A DNA stretch of 64,000 bases from Streptomyces sp. f51 (GTDB lineage: Bacteria > Actinomycetota > Actinomycetes > Streptomycetales > Streptomycetaceae), in contig NZ_CP149798.1 of NCBI RefSeq assembly GCF_037940415.1, positions 5,737,001 to 5,801,000 on the forward strand, given 5' to 3'. How positions within the stretch are numbered: the first letter of the stretch is position 1; each line of letters starts with the position of its first letter. Below the pieces are notes generated by a model. It ran no database searches. It was not told the origin of the DNA and was given only the letters and a program-made list of their open reading frames with translations. The position numbers and the translations under genes were made by a program. Positions 1-8,782 of this stretch are shown one piece after another.

Positions 1-405
1 CTCGTCGGAGGACTCGGGCAGGCTCTTGCGGTGATGCTCGGTCGCCGCCCAGTACTCCCTGAAGATCGGATTCTGGCAGATGATGCGGAAGTGGCCGTGG
101 AGCTCCGCGCGCGTGAGCGCCCCGATCCGGTGGAAGTACAGGGCGTTGATGTAGAGGGCGTTCGCGAAGAGGTACTGGCGCTGCTTCTCGGGTCCGATCT
201 CGGTTTCGTACGTGTTGAGCACGGCGGCGAGGGCGGGATCGTCCATGGCTTTGCACATCAGGTCGAAATGGAGTCGGTGCTGCTCGGTGAGCACGGCACG
301 TCGGCGCTGCCGTGTGCTTCGCTCCGTCACGGCGTTTGCCGCGGCGCCGAAGCCCGACCACGCGGCAGCGCCGAGCCTCCGTATCGCGGAAATCTGTGTG
401 GCCAT
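1..405 (-). CDS. DUF6082-like protein, C-terminus outside window
   Basis: This gene runs off the left edge; 135 codons from the ATG (complement of 403-405) are visible and the 3' end is missing. The protein starts MATQISAIRRLG, has an Arg-rich stretch near residue 35, and then a helical segment containing HFDLMCKAMDDP, NALYINALYFHRIG and QNPIFREYW. This pattern matches my memory of the DUF6082 family of short Streptomyces proteins, whose function is unknown. No signal peptide or membrane segment is evident. It is divergent from the CobW gene. The family call rests on recall of characteristic segments only. Confidence 0.7.
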   Translation of the reverse strand, partial: MATQISAIRRLGAAAWSGFGAAANAVTERSTRQRRRAVLTEQHRLHFDLMCKAMDDPALAAVLNTYETEIGPEKQRQYLFANALYINALYFHRIGALTRAELHGHFRIICQNPIFREYWAATEHHRKSLPESSDE

Positions 406-725
406 GTCAACCCCCGAATCAGGCGACCGTCCGCCGGTCGTCGGTTGTGGGGCGACAGGGAGCGGACCGGCGAGCGGTGGGCGGCGCGCTTGCCGTCTCC
501 CAGTGTTGCCGAGCGGCTCTGATCGGCAGGGAGGCGGAGAGGAGGCGCACGGAGGGATGTGCGGGTCGCATCCACCGGCGCCATGTCCAACGTGTGCCCC
601 GCGAGCGCCGCTAACAATCGTTCACTTCGGGGCGATTCCGCCCACTCGTATGCTGGGTCGGCATTCATTCCGCGCGTGAGCGCCGGTCCCGTGAGCCGGT
701 GCGCGCACAGGTTCAGAGAGGGCGC
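406..725. other. Divergent intergenic region, DUF6082 / CobW
   Basis: This 320-base gap has no convincing ORF. It should hold the promoters of both flanking genes. A TATGCT hexamer at 649-654 is a possible -10 for the CobW gene, but no good -35 sits at the right distance. I looked for a Zur-type palindrome, expected if the CobW protein is a zinc chaperone, and saw none. Confidence 0.4.
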
Positions 726-1871
726 ATGGTGAGTCGGTCGAGTACCCGGCAGATCCCGGTCATCGTTCTCGCCGGCTTCCTCGGCTCCGGCAAGACCACA
801 CTGCTCAACCACCTCCTGCATCGCAGTGGAGGCAGCCGCATCGGAGCCGTCGTGAACGACTTCGGGGCGATCGAGATCGACGCGATGGCGGTGGCCGGGG
901 CACTCGGCGACTCCACCGTCTCGCTCGGCAACGGGTGTCTGTGCTGTGCGGTCGATGTCACCGAACTTGATCAATATCTTGATCGGCTCGCTCGGCCCTC
1001 CGCTCGGATCGACGTCATCGTCATCGAGGCGAGCGGGCTCGCCGAGCCCCAGGAGCTCGTGCGCATGGTGCTCGCCAGCGAGCATCCGGGGATCGTGTAC
1101 GGAGGGCTCGTCGAGGTCGTCGACGCCGCCGAGTTCGCCGGTACACGCGAGAAGCATCCCGAAATCGACCGGCACCTCGCGCTCGCCGATCTCGTCGTCG
1201 TCAACAAGGTCGACCGGGCCGACGACCGGGACCGGGTGCTGGGTGTCGTGCGGGAGCTCGCCGACCGTGCCGCCGTCGTCCCCGCCACCTACGGCCGGAT
1301 CGATCCGGAGCTTCTGTTCGACTGCCGGCCCAGCGAGGAGCGCATCGGGCAGCTGTCCTTCGACGATCTCCACCGGCACGAGGACGAGATCGACGGACCG
1401 GGCGACGGCGAGGCCGACAGCGGGGAAGACCGTCCGGCGGAGGGCGGCCGCACGGAGCGTGGCCGCACGGAGCGTGGCCGGGAGCGGCACGACCACTCCG
1501 GGCATCTGCACTCCGCCTACGACTCCCTCTCTTTCAGCTCTGAAGTCCCCCTCGGGCCAAGGCAGTTGATGGCCTTCCTCGACAGCAGGCCCGAAGGGCT
1601 CTACCGGATCAAGGGCTACGTCGACTTCGGCGTCCAGGACATCCGCAACCGCTACGCCGTGCACGCCGTCGGGCGGTTCCTGCGCTTCTACCCGGAGCCC
1701 TGGACCGAAGCCGACGAGCGCCTCACCCAGCTCGTCCTCATCGGTTCGGGGATCGACACGGTGGCGCTGGCCAAGGAGCTGGAGGCATGCACGGAGGACG
1801 CCCCGCATGCCGACGAACACAGCATGTGGGGCGTCCTCCGCTACGTACAGGAGCCCGGCCCGGAGGCCTGA
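726..1871 (+). CDS. CobW/P47K-family GTP-dependent metal chaperone
   Basis: The protein is a G3E GTPase that probably delivers a metal, likely zinc, to target enzymes in the cytoplasm. The P-loop GFLGSGKTT lies near residues 17-25, the metal-binding CLCC motif follows in GNGCLCCAV near residue 80, and NKVD is the guanine-specificity motif. A histidine-rich stretch (HDHSGHLHS) links the GTPase domain to the CobW C-terminal domain. The ATG at 726 is chosen because GAGAGGG stands just upstream; a GTG at 699 would add nine residues. It converges on the topoisomerase gene, with only six bases between the stops. The metal is inferred; there is no clear Zur site. Confidence 0.88.
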   Translation: MVSRSSTRQIPVIVLAGFLGSGKTTLLNHLLHRSGGSRIGAVVNDFGAIEIDAMAVAGALGDSTVSLGNGCLCCAVDVTELDQYLDRLARPSARIDVIVIEASGLAEPQELVRMVLASEHPGIVYGGLVEVVDAAEFAGTREKHPEIDRHLALADLVVVNKVDRADDRDRVLGVVRELADRAAVVPATYGRIDPELLFDCRPSEERIGQLSFDDLHRHEDEIDGPGDGEADSGEDRPAEGGRTERGRTERGRERHDHSGHLHSAYDSLSFSSEVPLGPRQLMAFLDSRPEGLYRIKGYVDFGVQDIRNRYAVHAVGRFLRFYPEPWTEADERLTQLVLIGSGIDTVALAKELEACTEDAPHADEHSMWGVLRYVQEPGPEA

Positions 1872-1877
1872 CGGGGA

Positions 1878-4337
1878 CTACACCGGGCCGGCCACCACCG
1901 ACACCGGCCTGCCCAGCGACACGCCCGAGCCGTCACGGCGCGGGTCGATCTCCGGCAGGTCGACGGGCATTCCGGTCTTCTGCGCCGCGTGTCCCGGCGT
2001 CGGACCGGCCCAGGCCAGCGACAGACAGTCCTCGCCCTTCAGGAACCGCTGGCAGCGCACACCGCCCGTGGCGCGGCCCTTGCGGGGGTACTGGTCGAAG
2101 GGGGTCAGCTTGGCCGTGGTCTGGACGGAGTCGTCCAGCGTCCCGCGCGAACCCGCCACCGTGAACACGACCGCGTCGACGGCGGGGTCGACCGCGGTGA
2201 ACGAGATCACCTTCGCGCCGTCCGTCAGCTTGATGCCCGCCATGCCGCCCGCGGCACGGCCCTGCGGACGCACCTGAGCGGCTTGGTAGCGCAGGAGCTG
2301 GGCGTCGTCCGTGATGAAGACCAGGTCCTCTTCGCCGGTGCGCAGCTCGACGGCACCCACGATCCGGTCGCCGTCCTTGAGCGTGATGACCTCCAACTCC
2401 TCCTTGTTCGAGGGGTAGTCGGGCACCACACGCTTGACGACACCTTGCTCCGTGCCGATCGCGAGACCGGGCGAGGTCTCGTCGAGCGTCGTCAGACAGA
2501 CCACCGTCTCCTTCGGCTCCAGGGAGGACAGGAACTCCGTGATCGGAGCGCCGCCGGAGAGATTGGGTGCCGACGCCGTCTCGGGCAGCTGCGGGAGGTC
2601 GATCACGTTCAGGCGCAGGAGGCGGCCCAGGGACGTGACGACGCCGATCTCGCCGAGTGCCGTCGCGGGCACCGCGGAGACGATCACGTCGTGCTTGGTG
2701 CGCTTGGCGTCCGGGTCCTGCGGCAGGGGCTCGCCCGTCGCCGTACGCGCCAGCAGGCCTGTGGAGGACAGCAGGACGCGGCACGGGTCGTCGGCGACCT
2801 GGAGCGAGACGGTCGCGGCGGGGGTGCCCGCGGACTCCAGGAGCACCGTGCGCCGCTCGGTGCCGAACTTCTTGGCCACCGCGGCCAGTTCACCGGAGAC
2901 CAGCTTGCGCAGCTCCGTGTCCGAGTCCAGGATGCCGGTCAGCTCGTCGATCTCGCCGTTGAGGCGGTCGCGCTCCGACTCCAGCTCGATGCGGTCGAAC
3001 CGGGTGAGGCGGCGCAGCGGTGTGTCGAGGATGTACTGCGTCTGGATCTCGGAGAGCGAGAAGTGCTCGATCAGCCGCTCCTTGGCCTGCGCCGAGTTGT
3101 CGCTGGAGCGGATGAGGCGGATGACCTCGTCGATGTCCAGGAGGGCGACGAGGAGACCCTCGACCAGGTGCAGACGGTCGCGCTTCTTGCTGCGGCGGAA
3201 CTCGCTGCGGCGGCGCACGACGTCGAAGCGGTGGTCGAGATAGACCTCCAGCAGCTCCTTGAGGCCGAGGGTGAGCGGCTGACCGTCCACCAGGGCCACG
3301 TTGTTGATGCCGAAGGACTCCTCCATCGGCGTCAGTTTGTAGAGCTGTTCGAGGACCGCCTCCGGCACGAAGCCGTTCTTGATCTCGATGACCAGACGCA
3401 GGCCGTGCGCACGGTCGGTGAGGTCCTTGACGTCGGCGATGCCCTGGAGCTTCTTCGAGCCGACCAGGTCCTTGATCTTGGAGATCACCTTCTCCGGACC
3501 CACGGTGAAGGGCAGCTCGGTGACGACGAGGCCCTTGCGGCGGGCCGTGACGTCCTCCACGGACACCGTGGCGCGGATCTTGAAGGTGCCGCGGCCCGAT
3601 TCGTAGGCGTCCCTGATCCCGGAGAGGCCGACGATCCGGCCGCCGGTGGGCAGGTCGGGGCCCGGGACGTGCTTCATCAGCGTCTCGAGGTCGGCGCCCG
3701 GGTAGCGGATGAGGTGCCGGGCCGCGGCGATGACCTCGCCGAGGTTGTGCGGCGGCATGTTCGTGGCCATGCCGACGGCGATGCCCGACGAGCCGTTGAC
3801 CAGCAGGTTCGGGAAGGCGGCCGGGAGGGCCACCGGCTCCCGCTCCTGGCCGTCGTAGTTGGGCGTGAAGTCGACGGTGTCCTCGTCGATCGACTCCGTC
3901 ATCAGCGACGTCGCGTCGGCCATCCGGGCCTCGGTGTAACGCATCGCGGCCGGCGGGTCGTCGTTGCCCAGCGAACCGAAGTTGCCGTGGCCGTCGACCA
4001 GGGGCAGCCGCATGGAGAAGGGCTGCGCCAGACGCACCAGGGCGTCGTAGATCGACGCGTCGCCGTGCGGGTGGAGCTTACCCATGACCTCGCCGACGAC
4101 ACGGGCGCACTTCACGTAGCCGCGGTCGGGCCGCAGGCCCATCTCGTTCATCTGGTACACGATGCGACGGTGGACCGGCTTGAGGCCGTCCCGGGCGTCC
4201 GGCAGGGCTCGCGAGTAGATGACCGAGTACGCGTATTCGAGGAAGGAGCCCTGCATCTCGTCCACGACGTCGATGTCGAGGATCTTCTCCTCGTACGAGT
4301 CGTCGGGCGGCGGGGTCTTCGTGCTGCGGCGGGCCAT
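1878..4337 (-). CDS. parC: DNA topoisomerase IV-like subunit A (ParC type)
   Basis: This 819-aa protein is the DNA-cleaving subunit of a type IIA topoisomerase. The N-terminal breakage-reunion domain shows the GyrA/ParC landmarks SRALPDARDGLKPVHRR, GEVMGKLHPHGD and AAMRYTEARM, where the Tyr is the DNA-linking residue. The C-terminal half has beta-propeller-like repeats. I see no canonical GyrA box (QRRGGRG); GRAAGGMAG and GRATGGVR occur instead, which favours decatenation (ParC) over supercoiling. The ATG complement 4335-4337 is used although the open frame continues upstream to 5378, because conserved sequence begins at MARRSTK and the upstream part overlaps the M16 gene. A parE partner is not in the window; in Streptomyces parE is known to lie elsewhere. 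Confidence 0.9.
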   Translation of the reverse strand: MARRSTKTPPPDDSYEEKILDIDVVDEMQGSFLEYAYSVIYSRALPDARDGLKPVHRRIVYQMNEMGLRPDRGYVKCARVVGEVMGKLHPHGDASIYDALVRLAQPFSMRLPLVDGHGNFGSLGNDDPPAAMRYTEARMADATSLMTESIDEDTVDFTPNYDGQEREPVALPAAFPNLLVNGSSGIAVGMATNMPPHNLGEVIAAARHLIRYPGADLETLMKHVPGPDLPTGGRIVGLSGIRDAYESGRGTFKIRATVSVEDVTARRKGLVVTELPFTVGPEKVISKIKDLVGSKKLQGIADVKDLTDRAHGLRLVIEIKNGFVPEAVLEQLYKLTPMEESFGINNVALVDGQPLTLGLKELLEVYLDHRFDVVRRRSEFRRSKKRDRLHLVEGLLVALLDIDEVIRLIRSSDNSAQAKERLIEHFSLSEIQTQYILDTPLRRLTRFDRIELESERDRLNGEIDELTGILDSDTELRKLVSGELAAVAKKFGTERRTVLLESAGTPAATVSLQVADDPCRVLLSSTGLLARTATGEPLPQDPDAKRTKHDVIVSAVPATALGEIGVVTSLGRLLRLNVIDLPQLPETASAPNLSGGAPITEFLSSLEPKETVVCLTTLDETSPGLAIGTEQGVVKRVVPDYPSNKEELEVITLKDGDRIVGAVELRTGEEDLVFITDDAQLLRYQAAQVRPQGRAAGGMAGIKLTDGAKVISFTAVDPAVDAVVFTVAGSRGTLDDSVQTTAKLTPFDQYPRKGRATGGVRCQRFLKGEDCLSLAWAGPTPGHAAQKTGMPVDLPEIDPRRDGSGVSLGRPVSVVAGPV

Positions 4338-4685
4338 CGCTGCTGCGGCTCCTTCACAGTCTCTGCCGGGGCATGAACGGGTTCTGACGCGCACCATTGT
4401 GGACCGCCCCACTGACAACGCCGACCGCGACCCGTCCGTAGCGCCCCGCCGGCACGCTCCGCGGACGTCTCCGGCACCCCTTCCGGGCGGCCCTGCGGCC
4501 CCGTGTCCTGCGGCCCGGGGCGCGCCCCCGGCGGTTTCCGCGGAGGCTTCCCCGGGCGGGCGGCGGACACGCGTGAGTCTCGCTCTCGGCGTACGAGGTG
4601 CGGGAACCGCGCCACCCGTCCGCGCGCTTGCATACAGTGGCAGGACCGACAGGAATGACGCAGTTCCGCGATCGAAGGGACGTAC
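4338..4685. other. Divergent promoter region, parC / M16 peptidases
   Basis: This 348-base gap lies between divergent genes and carries no gene. TACAGT at 4633-4638 fits a TANNNT -10 for the M16 operon, giving a leader of about 40 bases with GAAGGGA before the ATG. No good -35 is visible. The parC side is GC-rich without a recognisable motif. Confidence 0.4.
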
Positions 4686-6047
4686 ATGCCCATGGGTCAC
4701 ACGGCCACAGCTGAGGCAGGCTCCGGCGGCCTGACAGCGACCGAGCACCGCCTGGCCAACGGCCTGCGCGTGGTGCTCTCCGAGGACCATCTGACCCCGG
4801 TCGCCGCGGTGTGCCTCTGGTACGACGTCGGCTCGCGCCACGAGGTCAAGGGCCGCACCGGTCTCGCCCACCTTTTCGAGCACCTGATGTTCCAGGGCTC
4901 CAAGCAGGTCCACGGCAACGGCCACTTCGAACTCGTCCAGGGCGCTGGCGGCTCGCTCAACGGCACGACGAGTTTCGAGCGCACCAACTACTTCGAGACC
5001 ATGCCCGCCCACCAGCTGGAGCTCGCGCTCTGGCTGGAGGCCGACCGCATGGGATCGCTGCTCGAGGCGCTGGACGACGAGTCCATGGAGAACCAGCGCG
5101 ACGTGGTGAAGAACGAGCGCCGGCAGCGTTACGACAACGTTCCGTACGGCACCGCCTTCGAGAAGCTCACCGCGCTCTCGTACCCCGAGGGCCACCCGTA
5201 CCACCACACCCCGATCGGGTCGATGGCGGACCTGGACGCGGCGACCCTGGAGGACGCCCGCGCCTTCTTCCGCACCAACTACGCGCCCAACAACGCGGTT
5301 CTGTCGATCGTCGGAGACATCGATCCGGAGCAGACGCTCGTCTGGGTCGAGAAGTACTTCGGCTCGATCCCCGGGCACGACGGCAAGCCCGCCCCGCGGG
5401 ATGGCTCGCTGCCCGACGTCATCGGCGAGCAGCTGCGCGAGGTCGTCGAGGAGGACGTCCCGGCCCGCGCGCTGATGGCCGCCTACCGGCTCCCGGAGGA
5501 CGGCACGCGCGCGTGCGACGCGGCCGACCTGGCGCTCACCGTCCTCGGTGGCGGCGAGTCCTCCCGGCTCTACAACCGGCTCGTACGCCGTGACCGCACC
5601 GCCGTCGCGGCCGGGTTCGGCCTGCTGCGGCTCGCCGGAGCACCCTCCCTGGGGTGGCTGGACGTGAAGACGTCCGGCGACGTCGAGGTCCCGGTCATCG
5701 AGGCCGCCGTCGACGAGGAGCTCGCCCGGTTCGCCGAAGAGGGCCCCACGGCCGGGGAAATGGAGCGTGCCCAGGCCCAGTTGGAGCGCGAATGGCTCGA
5801 CCGGCTCGGTACCGTCGCCGGCCGCGCCGACGAACTGTGCCGCTACGCCGTCCTGTTCGGCGACCCGCAGCTCGCCCTGACCGCCGTGCAGCGCGTCCTC
5901 GACGTCACGGCGGACGAGGTCAGGGAGGCCGCGAAGGCCCGCCTGCGCCCCGACAACCGCGCGGTGCTCGTCTACGAGCCGACCACCGCCGAAGCCGCCG
6001 GCTCCGCCGACGAGACCGACGAGACCGACGAGGAGGCGGCGAAGTGA
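4686..6047 (+). CDS. M16-family zinc metallopeptidase (active-type subunit)
   Basis: This 453-aa protein belongs to the pitrilysin/processing-peptidase family (M16). The inverted zinc motif HLFEH lies at residues 62-66, and the third ligand is expected at Glu144 (NERRQ), 78 residues later as in the family. An M16C domain with the GGGxSSRLYNRL-type segment follows. There is no signal peptide, so it is probably cytoplasmic. It overlaps the next M16 gene by four bases, so the two are probably co-translated as a heterodimer like the mitochondrial processing peptidase and bacterial M16B pairs. An in-frame ATG at 4692 is an alternative start. Confidence 0.9.
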   Translation: MPMGHTATAEAGSGGLTATEHRLANGLRVVLSEDHLTPVAAVCLWYDVGSRHEVKGRTGLAHLFEHLMFQGSKQVHGNGHFELVQGAGGSLNGTTSFERTNYFETMPAHQLELALWLEADRMGSLLEALDDESMENQRDVVKNERRQRYDNVPYGTAFEKLTALSYPEGHPYHHTPIGSMADLDAATLEDARAFFRTNYAPNNAVLSIVGDIDPEQTLVWVEKYFGSIPGHDGKPAPRDGSLPDVIGEQLREVVEEDVPARALMAAYRLPEDGTRACDAADLALTVLGGGESSRLYNRLVRRDRTAVAAGFGLLRLAGAPSLGWLDVKTSGDVEVPVIEAAVDEELARFAEEGPTAGEMERAQAQLEREWLDRLGTVAGRADELCRYAVLFGDPQLALTAVQRVLDVTADEVREAAKARLRPDNRAVLVYEPTTAEAAGSADETDETDEEAAK

Positions 6048-7432
6048 CCGAGCTCGCCACCATGGACTTCCACCCCCGCCCCCAGGCCGGACAGCCCAAG
6101 CCGTGGGCGTTCCCCGCCCCCGAGCGCGGCACCCTGGACAACGGCCTGACCGTGCTGCGCTGCCACCGCCCCGGCCAGCAGGTCGTCGCCGTCGAGGTGA
6201 TCCTCGCCGCGCCGCTGGACGCCGAGCCCGCGGGCCTGGACGGCATCGCCACGATCATGGCGCGCGCCTTCTCCGAGGGCACCGACAAGCACTCGGCCGA
6301 GGACTTCGCCGCCGAGCTGGAGCGCTGCGGCGCCACGCTCGACGCGCACGCCGACCACCCCGGCGTACGCCTGTCGCTCGAAGTGCCCGTCTCGCGCCTG
6401 GCCAAGGCCCTCGGCCTGCTCGCCGACGCCCTGCGGGCCCCCGCGTTCGCGGACAGCGAGGTAGAGCGGCTGGTGACCAACCGGCTGGACGAGATCCCGC
6501 ACGAGACGGCGAACCCGGCCCGTCGCGCGGCCAAGGAGCTCTCCAAGGAGCTGTTCCCGGCGAGCGCGCGCATGGCGCGCCCGCGTCAGGGCACCGAGGA
6601 GACCGTCCGGAGCATCGACTCCTCGGCCGTGCGCGCCTTCTACGAGAAGCACGTGCGCCCCGCCACGGCCACCGCGGTCGTCGTGGGCGACCTGACCGGC
6701 GTCGACCTCGACGAGCTGCTCGCCGACACGCTCGGTTCCTGGACCGGCTCGTCCGCCGAGCCGCTTCCCGTGCCGCCGGTGACCGCCGACGACACCGGCC
6801 GCGTGATCATCGTCGACCGTCCCGGCGCGGTCCAGACGCAGCTGCTCATCGGCCGTGTCGGCGCCGACCGGCACGAGCGCGTGTGGCCCGCCCAGGTCCT
6901 CGGCACGTACTGCCTCGGCGGCACCCTCACCTCGCGCCTGGACCGCGTCCTGCGCGAGGAGAAGGGCTACACGTACGGCGTTCGGGCGTTCGGGCAGGTC
7001 CTGCGCTCCGCGCCGGACGGCACGGGGGCCGCGATGCTCGCCATCAGCGGCTCGGTCGACACCCCCAACACCGGTCCTGCGCTCGACGACCTGTGGAAGG
7101 TGCTGCGCACCCTCGCGGCCGAGGGGCTGACCGACACGGAGCGCGACGTCGCCGTGCAGAACCTGGTGGGTGTCGCGCCCCTGAAGTTCGAGACGGCGGC
7201 GGCCGTCGCGAGCACGCTCGCCGACCAGGTCGAGCAGCACCTGCCGGACGACTACCAGTCGACGCTCTACCGCCAACTGGCCGCCACGGGCACCGTGGAG
7301 GCCACCGCGGCGGCGGTGAACGCCTTCCCGACGGACCGTCTGGTGACCGTCCTGGTGGGCGACGCGGCGCAGATCGCGGAGCCGGTCAGGGCCCTCGGAA
7401 TCGGTGAAGTCACCGTGGTGGCGGCCGAGTAG
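6044..7432 (+). CDS. M16-family peptidase homologue lacking the metal motif
   Basis: This 462-aa partner of the upstream gene starts at a GTG that overlaps the previous stop (GTGA). The fold-defining segments are present: ERGTLDNGLTVLRC at the start and the C-terminal region with LGGTLTSRLDRVLREEKGYTYG, the glycine-rich/RY segment typical of M16 substrate-binding halves. Where HxxEH should be, the sequence reads IATIMARAFSEG, so no zinc site is possible. It is therefore probably the non-catalytic subunit that helps bind substrate, as alpha-MPP does. A strong hairpin follows the stop. The pairing with the upstream gene is inferred from overlap and family precedent. Confidence 0.9.
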   Translation: MTELATMDFHPRPQAGQPKPWAFPAPERGTLDNGLTVLRCHRPGQQVVAVEVILAAPLDAEPAGLDGIATIMARAFSEGTDKHSAEDFAAELERCGATLDAHADHPGVRLSLEVPVSRLAKALGLLADALRAPAFADSEVERLVTNRLDEIPHETANPARRAAKELSKELFPASARMARPRQGTEETVRSIDSSAVRAFYEKHVRPATATAVVVGDLTGVDLDELLADTLGSWTGSSAEPLPVPPVTADDTGRVIIVDRPGAVQTQLLIGRVGADRHERVWPAQVLGTYCLGGTLTSRLDRVLREEKGYTYGVRAFGQVLRSAPDGTGAAMLAISGSVDTPNTGPALDDLWKVLRTLAAEGLTDTERDVAVQNLVGVAPLKFETAAAVASTLADQVEQHLPDDYQSTLYRQLAATGTVEATAAAVNAFPTDRLVTVLVGDAAQIAEPVRALGIGEVTVVAAE

Positions 7433-7446
7433 CACCCGCGCGACCC

Positions 7447-7486
7447 AGGAGGGCCCTGACGGCTGAAGAGCCGTCAGGGCCCTCCT
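7447..7486 (+). terminator. Hairpin terminator after the M16 pair
   Basis: The arms 7447-7464 and 7469-7486 form an 18-bp perfect stem with a four-base GAAG loop. It sits 14 bases after the second M16 stop. Confidence 0.85.
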
Positions 7487-7575
7487 CTTGACGGCCGCAG
7501 CCCCCAAGATGTCCGTATTCGTGCAGGGGTTACCCCTTCTGCCCTGTGGCATGCGTTACAAAAATCGTGATCCGT

Positions 7576-7605
7576 TTGTTGTTCGAATGAGGCCCCGTCT
7601 AGCGT
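7576..7605 (+). promoter_or_regulatory. Candidate promoter of the riboswitch/M23 transcript
   Basis: TTGTTG (7576-7581) and TAGCGT (7600-7605) are separated by 18 bases. They lie about 45 bases before the riboswitch, as expected for its transcript. Confidence 0.5.
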
Positions 7606-7649
7606 CGGTCCGACTGTTCGTCACGCAGTGCGCCGCGCCCGCGGCACCG

Positions 7650-7793
7650 GACAGTCATCGCCGAGTCCCCCATGACGCGAGTCAGGGGAGCCGGGGACCC
7701 ACGCAGTCCCTGGGGTGAATCGGACGCCCTCTCCGGAGGGGGTCCGTAGGAGACCTTCCTGCTCCGAACCCGTCAGCTAACCCGGTAGGCGAG
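7650..7793 (+). ncRNA. ydaO-type cyclic di-AMP riboswitch
   Basis: The leader of the M23 peptidase gene contains the conserved ydaO/yuaA segments in order: GCCGAGTC, GGGGAGCCGGGGACCC, TGGGGTGAAT, GTAGGAGACC and CTCCGAACCCGTCAGCTAACC, ending in GTAGGCGAGAGG just ahead of the ribosome-binding site. In actinobacteria this class is found ahead of cell-wall hydrolase genes and turns expression off when c-di-AMP is high. The purine-rich tail (GGGAAGGAAAGGA) overlaps the likely ribosome-binding site; the control mechanism (termination or translation) cannot be read directly. Confidence 0.93.
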
Positions 7794-7818
7794 AGGGAAG
7801 GAAAGGATCAGCCCCTAC

Positions 7819-8586
7819 ATGGCGTTCACCTGTGGCACCGGCAAGCATCGTCGTACGAGCAGCCGGGTGCACAGCACCACCACGACCGCCGTCGGGGTCG
7901 CGGCGCTCACCACCACCGGTGTGATCGGAACCCTGGCCGCTCCCGCGTTCGCCGCGGAGGCCACCGTCGAGCAGACCGGGCTGACCCAGACCGTCACCCT
8001 GAACGACGCGGTCGCCGACCAGATCGACGCCCAGGCCTTCGCGCAGCAGCGCGCCGCCGACGAGGCCGCCGCGCGCAAGCAGGCCGAGCAGACGGCACGC
8101 AAGCAGGCCGCCGCCCAGGCCACGCAGCTCCGCGAGGCCAAGGCGCGCGCCGCCCGCGAGGCCGAGCGCAAGCGCCTGAACACGTTCGTCCTGCCGATCA
8201 CCGGTTCGTACGTCTCCACCGGTTACAAGGCGAGCAGCAGCCTCTGGTCCTCGGGCAGCCACACCGGCGTCGACTTCCACGCCGCGTCCGGCACCTCGGT
8301 CCACGCCGTCGGCTCCGGCACGGTCGTCACGGCCGGCTGGGGCGGCGCCTACGGCAATCAAGTCGTGATCAAGATGCATGACGGCACGTACACCATGTAC
8401 GGCCACCTGTCGTCCATCGGTGTGTCCGTGGGGCAGGCGGTCACCCCGGGTCAGCAGATCGGCCTCTCCGGGGACACCGGCAACACCACGGGACCGCACC
8501 TGCACTTCGAGGCCCGTACGACCGCCGAGTACGGCTCGGACATGGACCCGGTCGCGTACCTGCGCTCGCACGGCGTCAACGTCTGA
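7819..8586 (+). CDS. Secreted M23-family peptidoglycan endopeptidase
   Basis: This 255-aa protein is exported and cleaves peptidoglycan cross-links. The N-terminus has a basic region, a hydrophobic segment and a likely cleavage site after AFA (about residue 45). Residues 75-120 form an Ala/Arg/Gln/Glu-rich coiled coil. The M23 (LytM) domain follows: HTGVD (His148, Asp152), YGHLS (His196) and HLHFE (His227, His229) supply the zinc and catalytic residues. The gene lies directly downstream of a c-di-AMP riboswitch, linking wall hydrolysis to osmotic or turgor signalling. It is monocistronic and followed by a terminator. Confidence 0.94.
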   Translation: MAFTCGTGKHRRTSSRVHSTTTTAVGVAALTTTGVIGTLAAPAFAAEATVEQTGLTQTVTLNDAVADQIDAQAFAQQRAADEAAARKQAEQTARKQAAAQATQLREAKARAAREAERKRLNTFVLPITGSYVSTGYKASSSLWSSGSHTGVDFHAASGTSVHAVGSGTVVTAGWGGAYGNQVVIKMHDGTYTMYGHLSSIGVSVGQAVTPGQQIGLSGDTGNTTGPHLHFEARTTAEYGSDMDPVAYLRSHGVNV

Positions 8587-8616
8587 CGACCGCTTCGCGG
8601 CTTCTTCACCGCTTTC

Positions 8617-8645
8617 GATGCCCCGGCTCACCGAGCCGGGGCATC
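8617..8645 (+). terminator. Hairpin terminator after the M23 gene
   Basis: A 13-bp perfect stem (8617-8629 with 8633-8645) has a three-base loop and is followed by GTCGTTTCC. Confidence 0.8.
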
Positions 8646-8782
8646 GTCGTTTCCGGACGCCGTCTGTCCAAAAAATATCCATGGGTTCAGGCATGCCATC
8701 GGAAATTCACGCCTCCTGCAATAGAGTCACTGAAGAAGCGTCAATCGTCGGCGTTTCACGGGGATTAAAGCGGAGGTCGGTC

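Noticed and set aside
406..725. Zur box upstream of the CobW gene
   Set aside because: I looked for a TGAAAATGATTTTCA-like palindrome and found none with acceptable agreement.
1989..4376. Long plus-strand open frame of 795 codons antisense to parC
   Set aside because: It mirrors parC in another frame, has Arg/Gly/Val/Asp-biased composition and no domain. Long antisense frames are expected at this GC content.
4338..5378. N-terminal extension of the parC frame
   Set aside because: The extension has no family similarity and overlaps the M16 peptidase gene; homologues start at MARRSTK.
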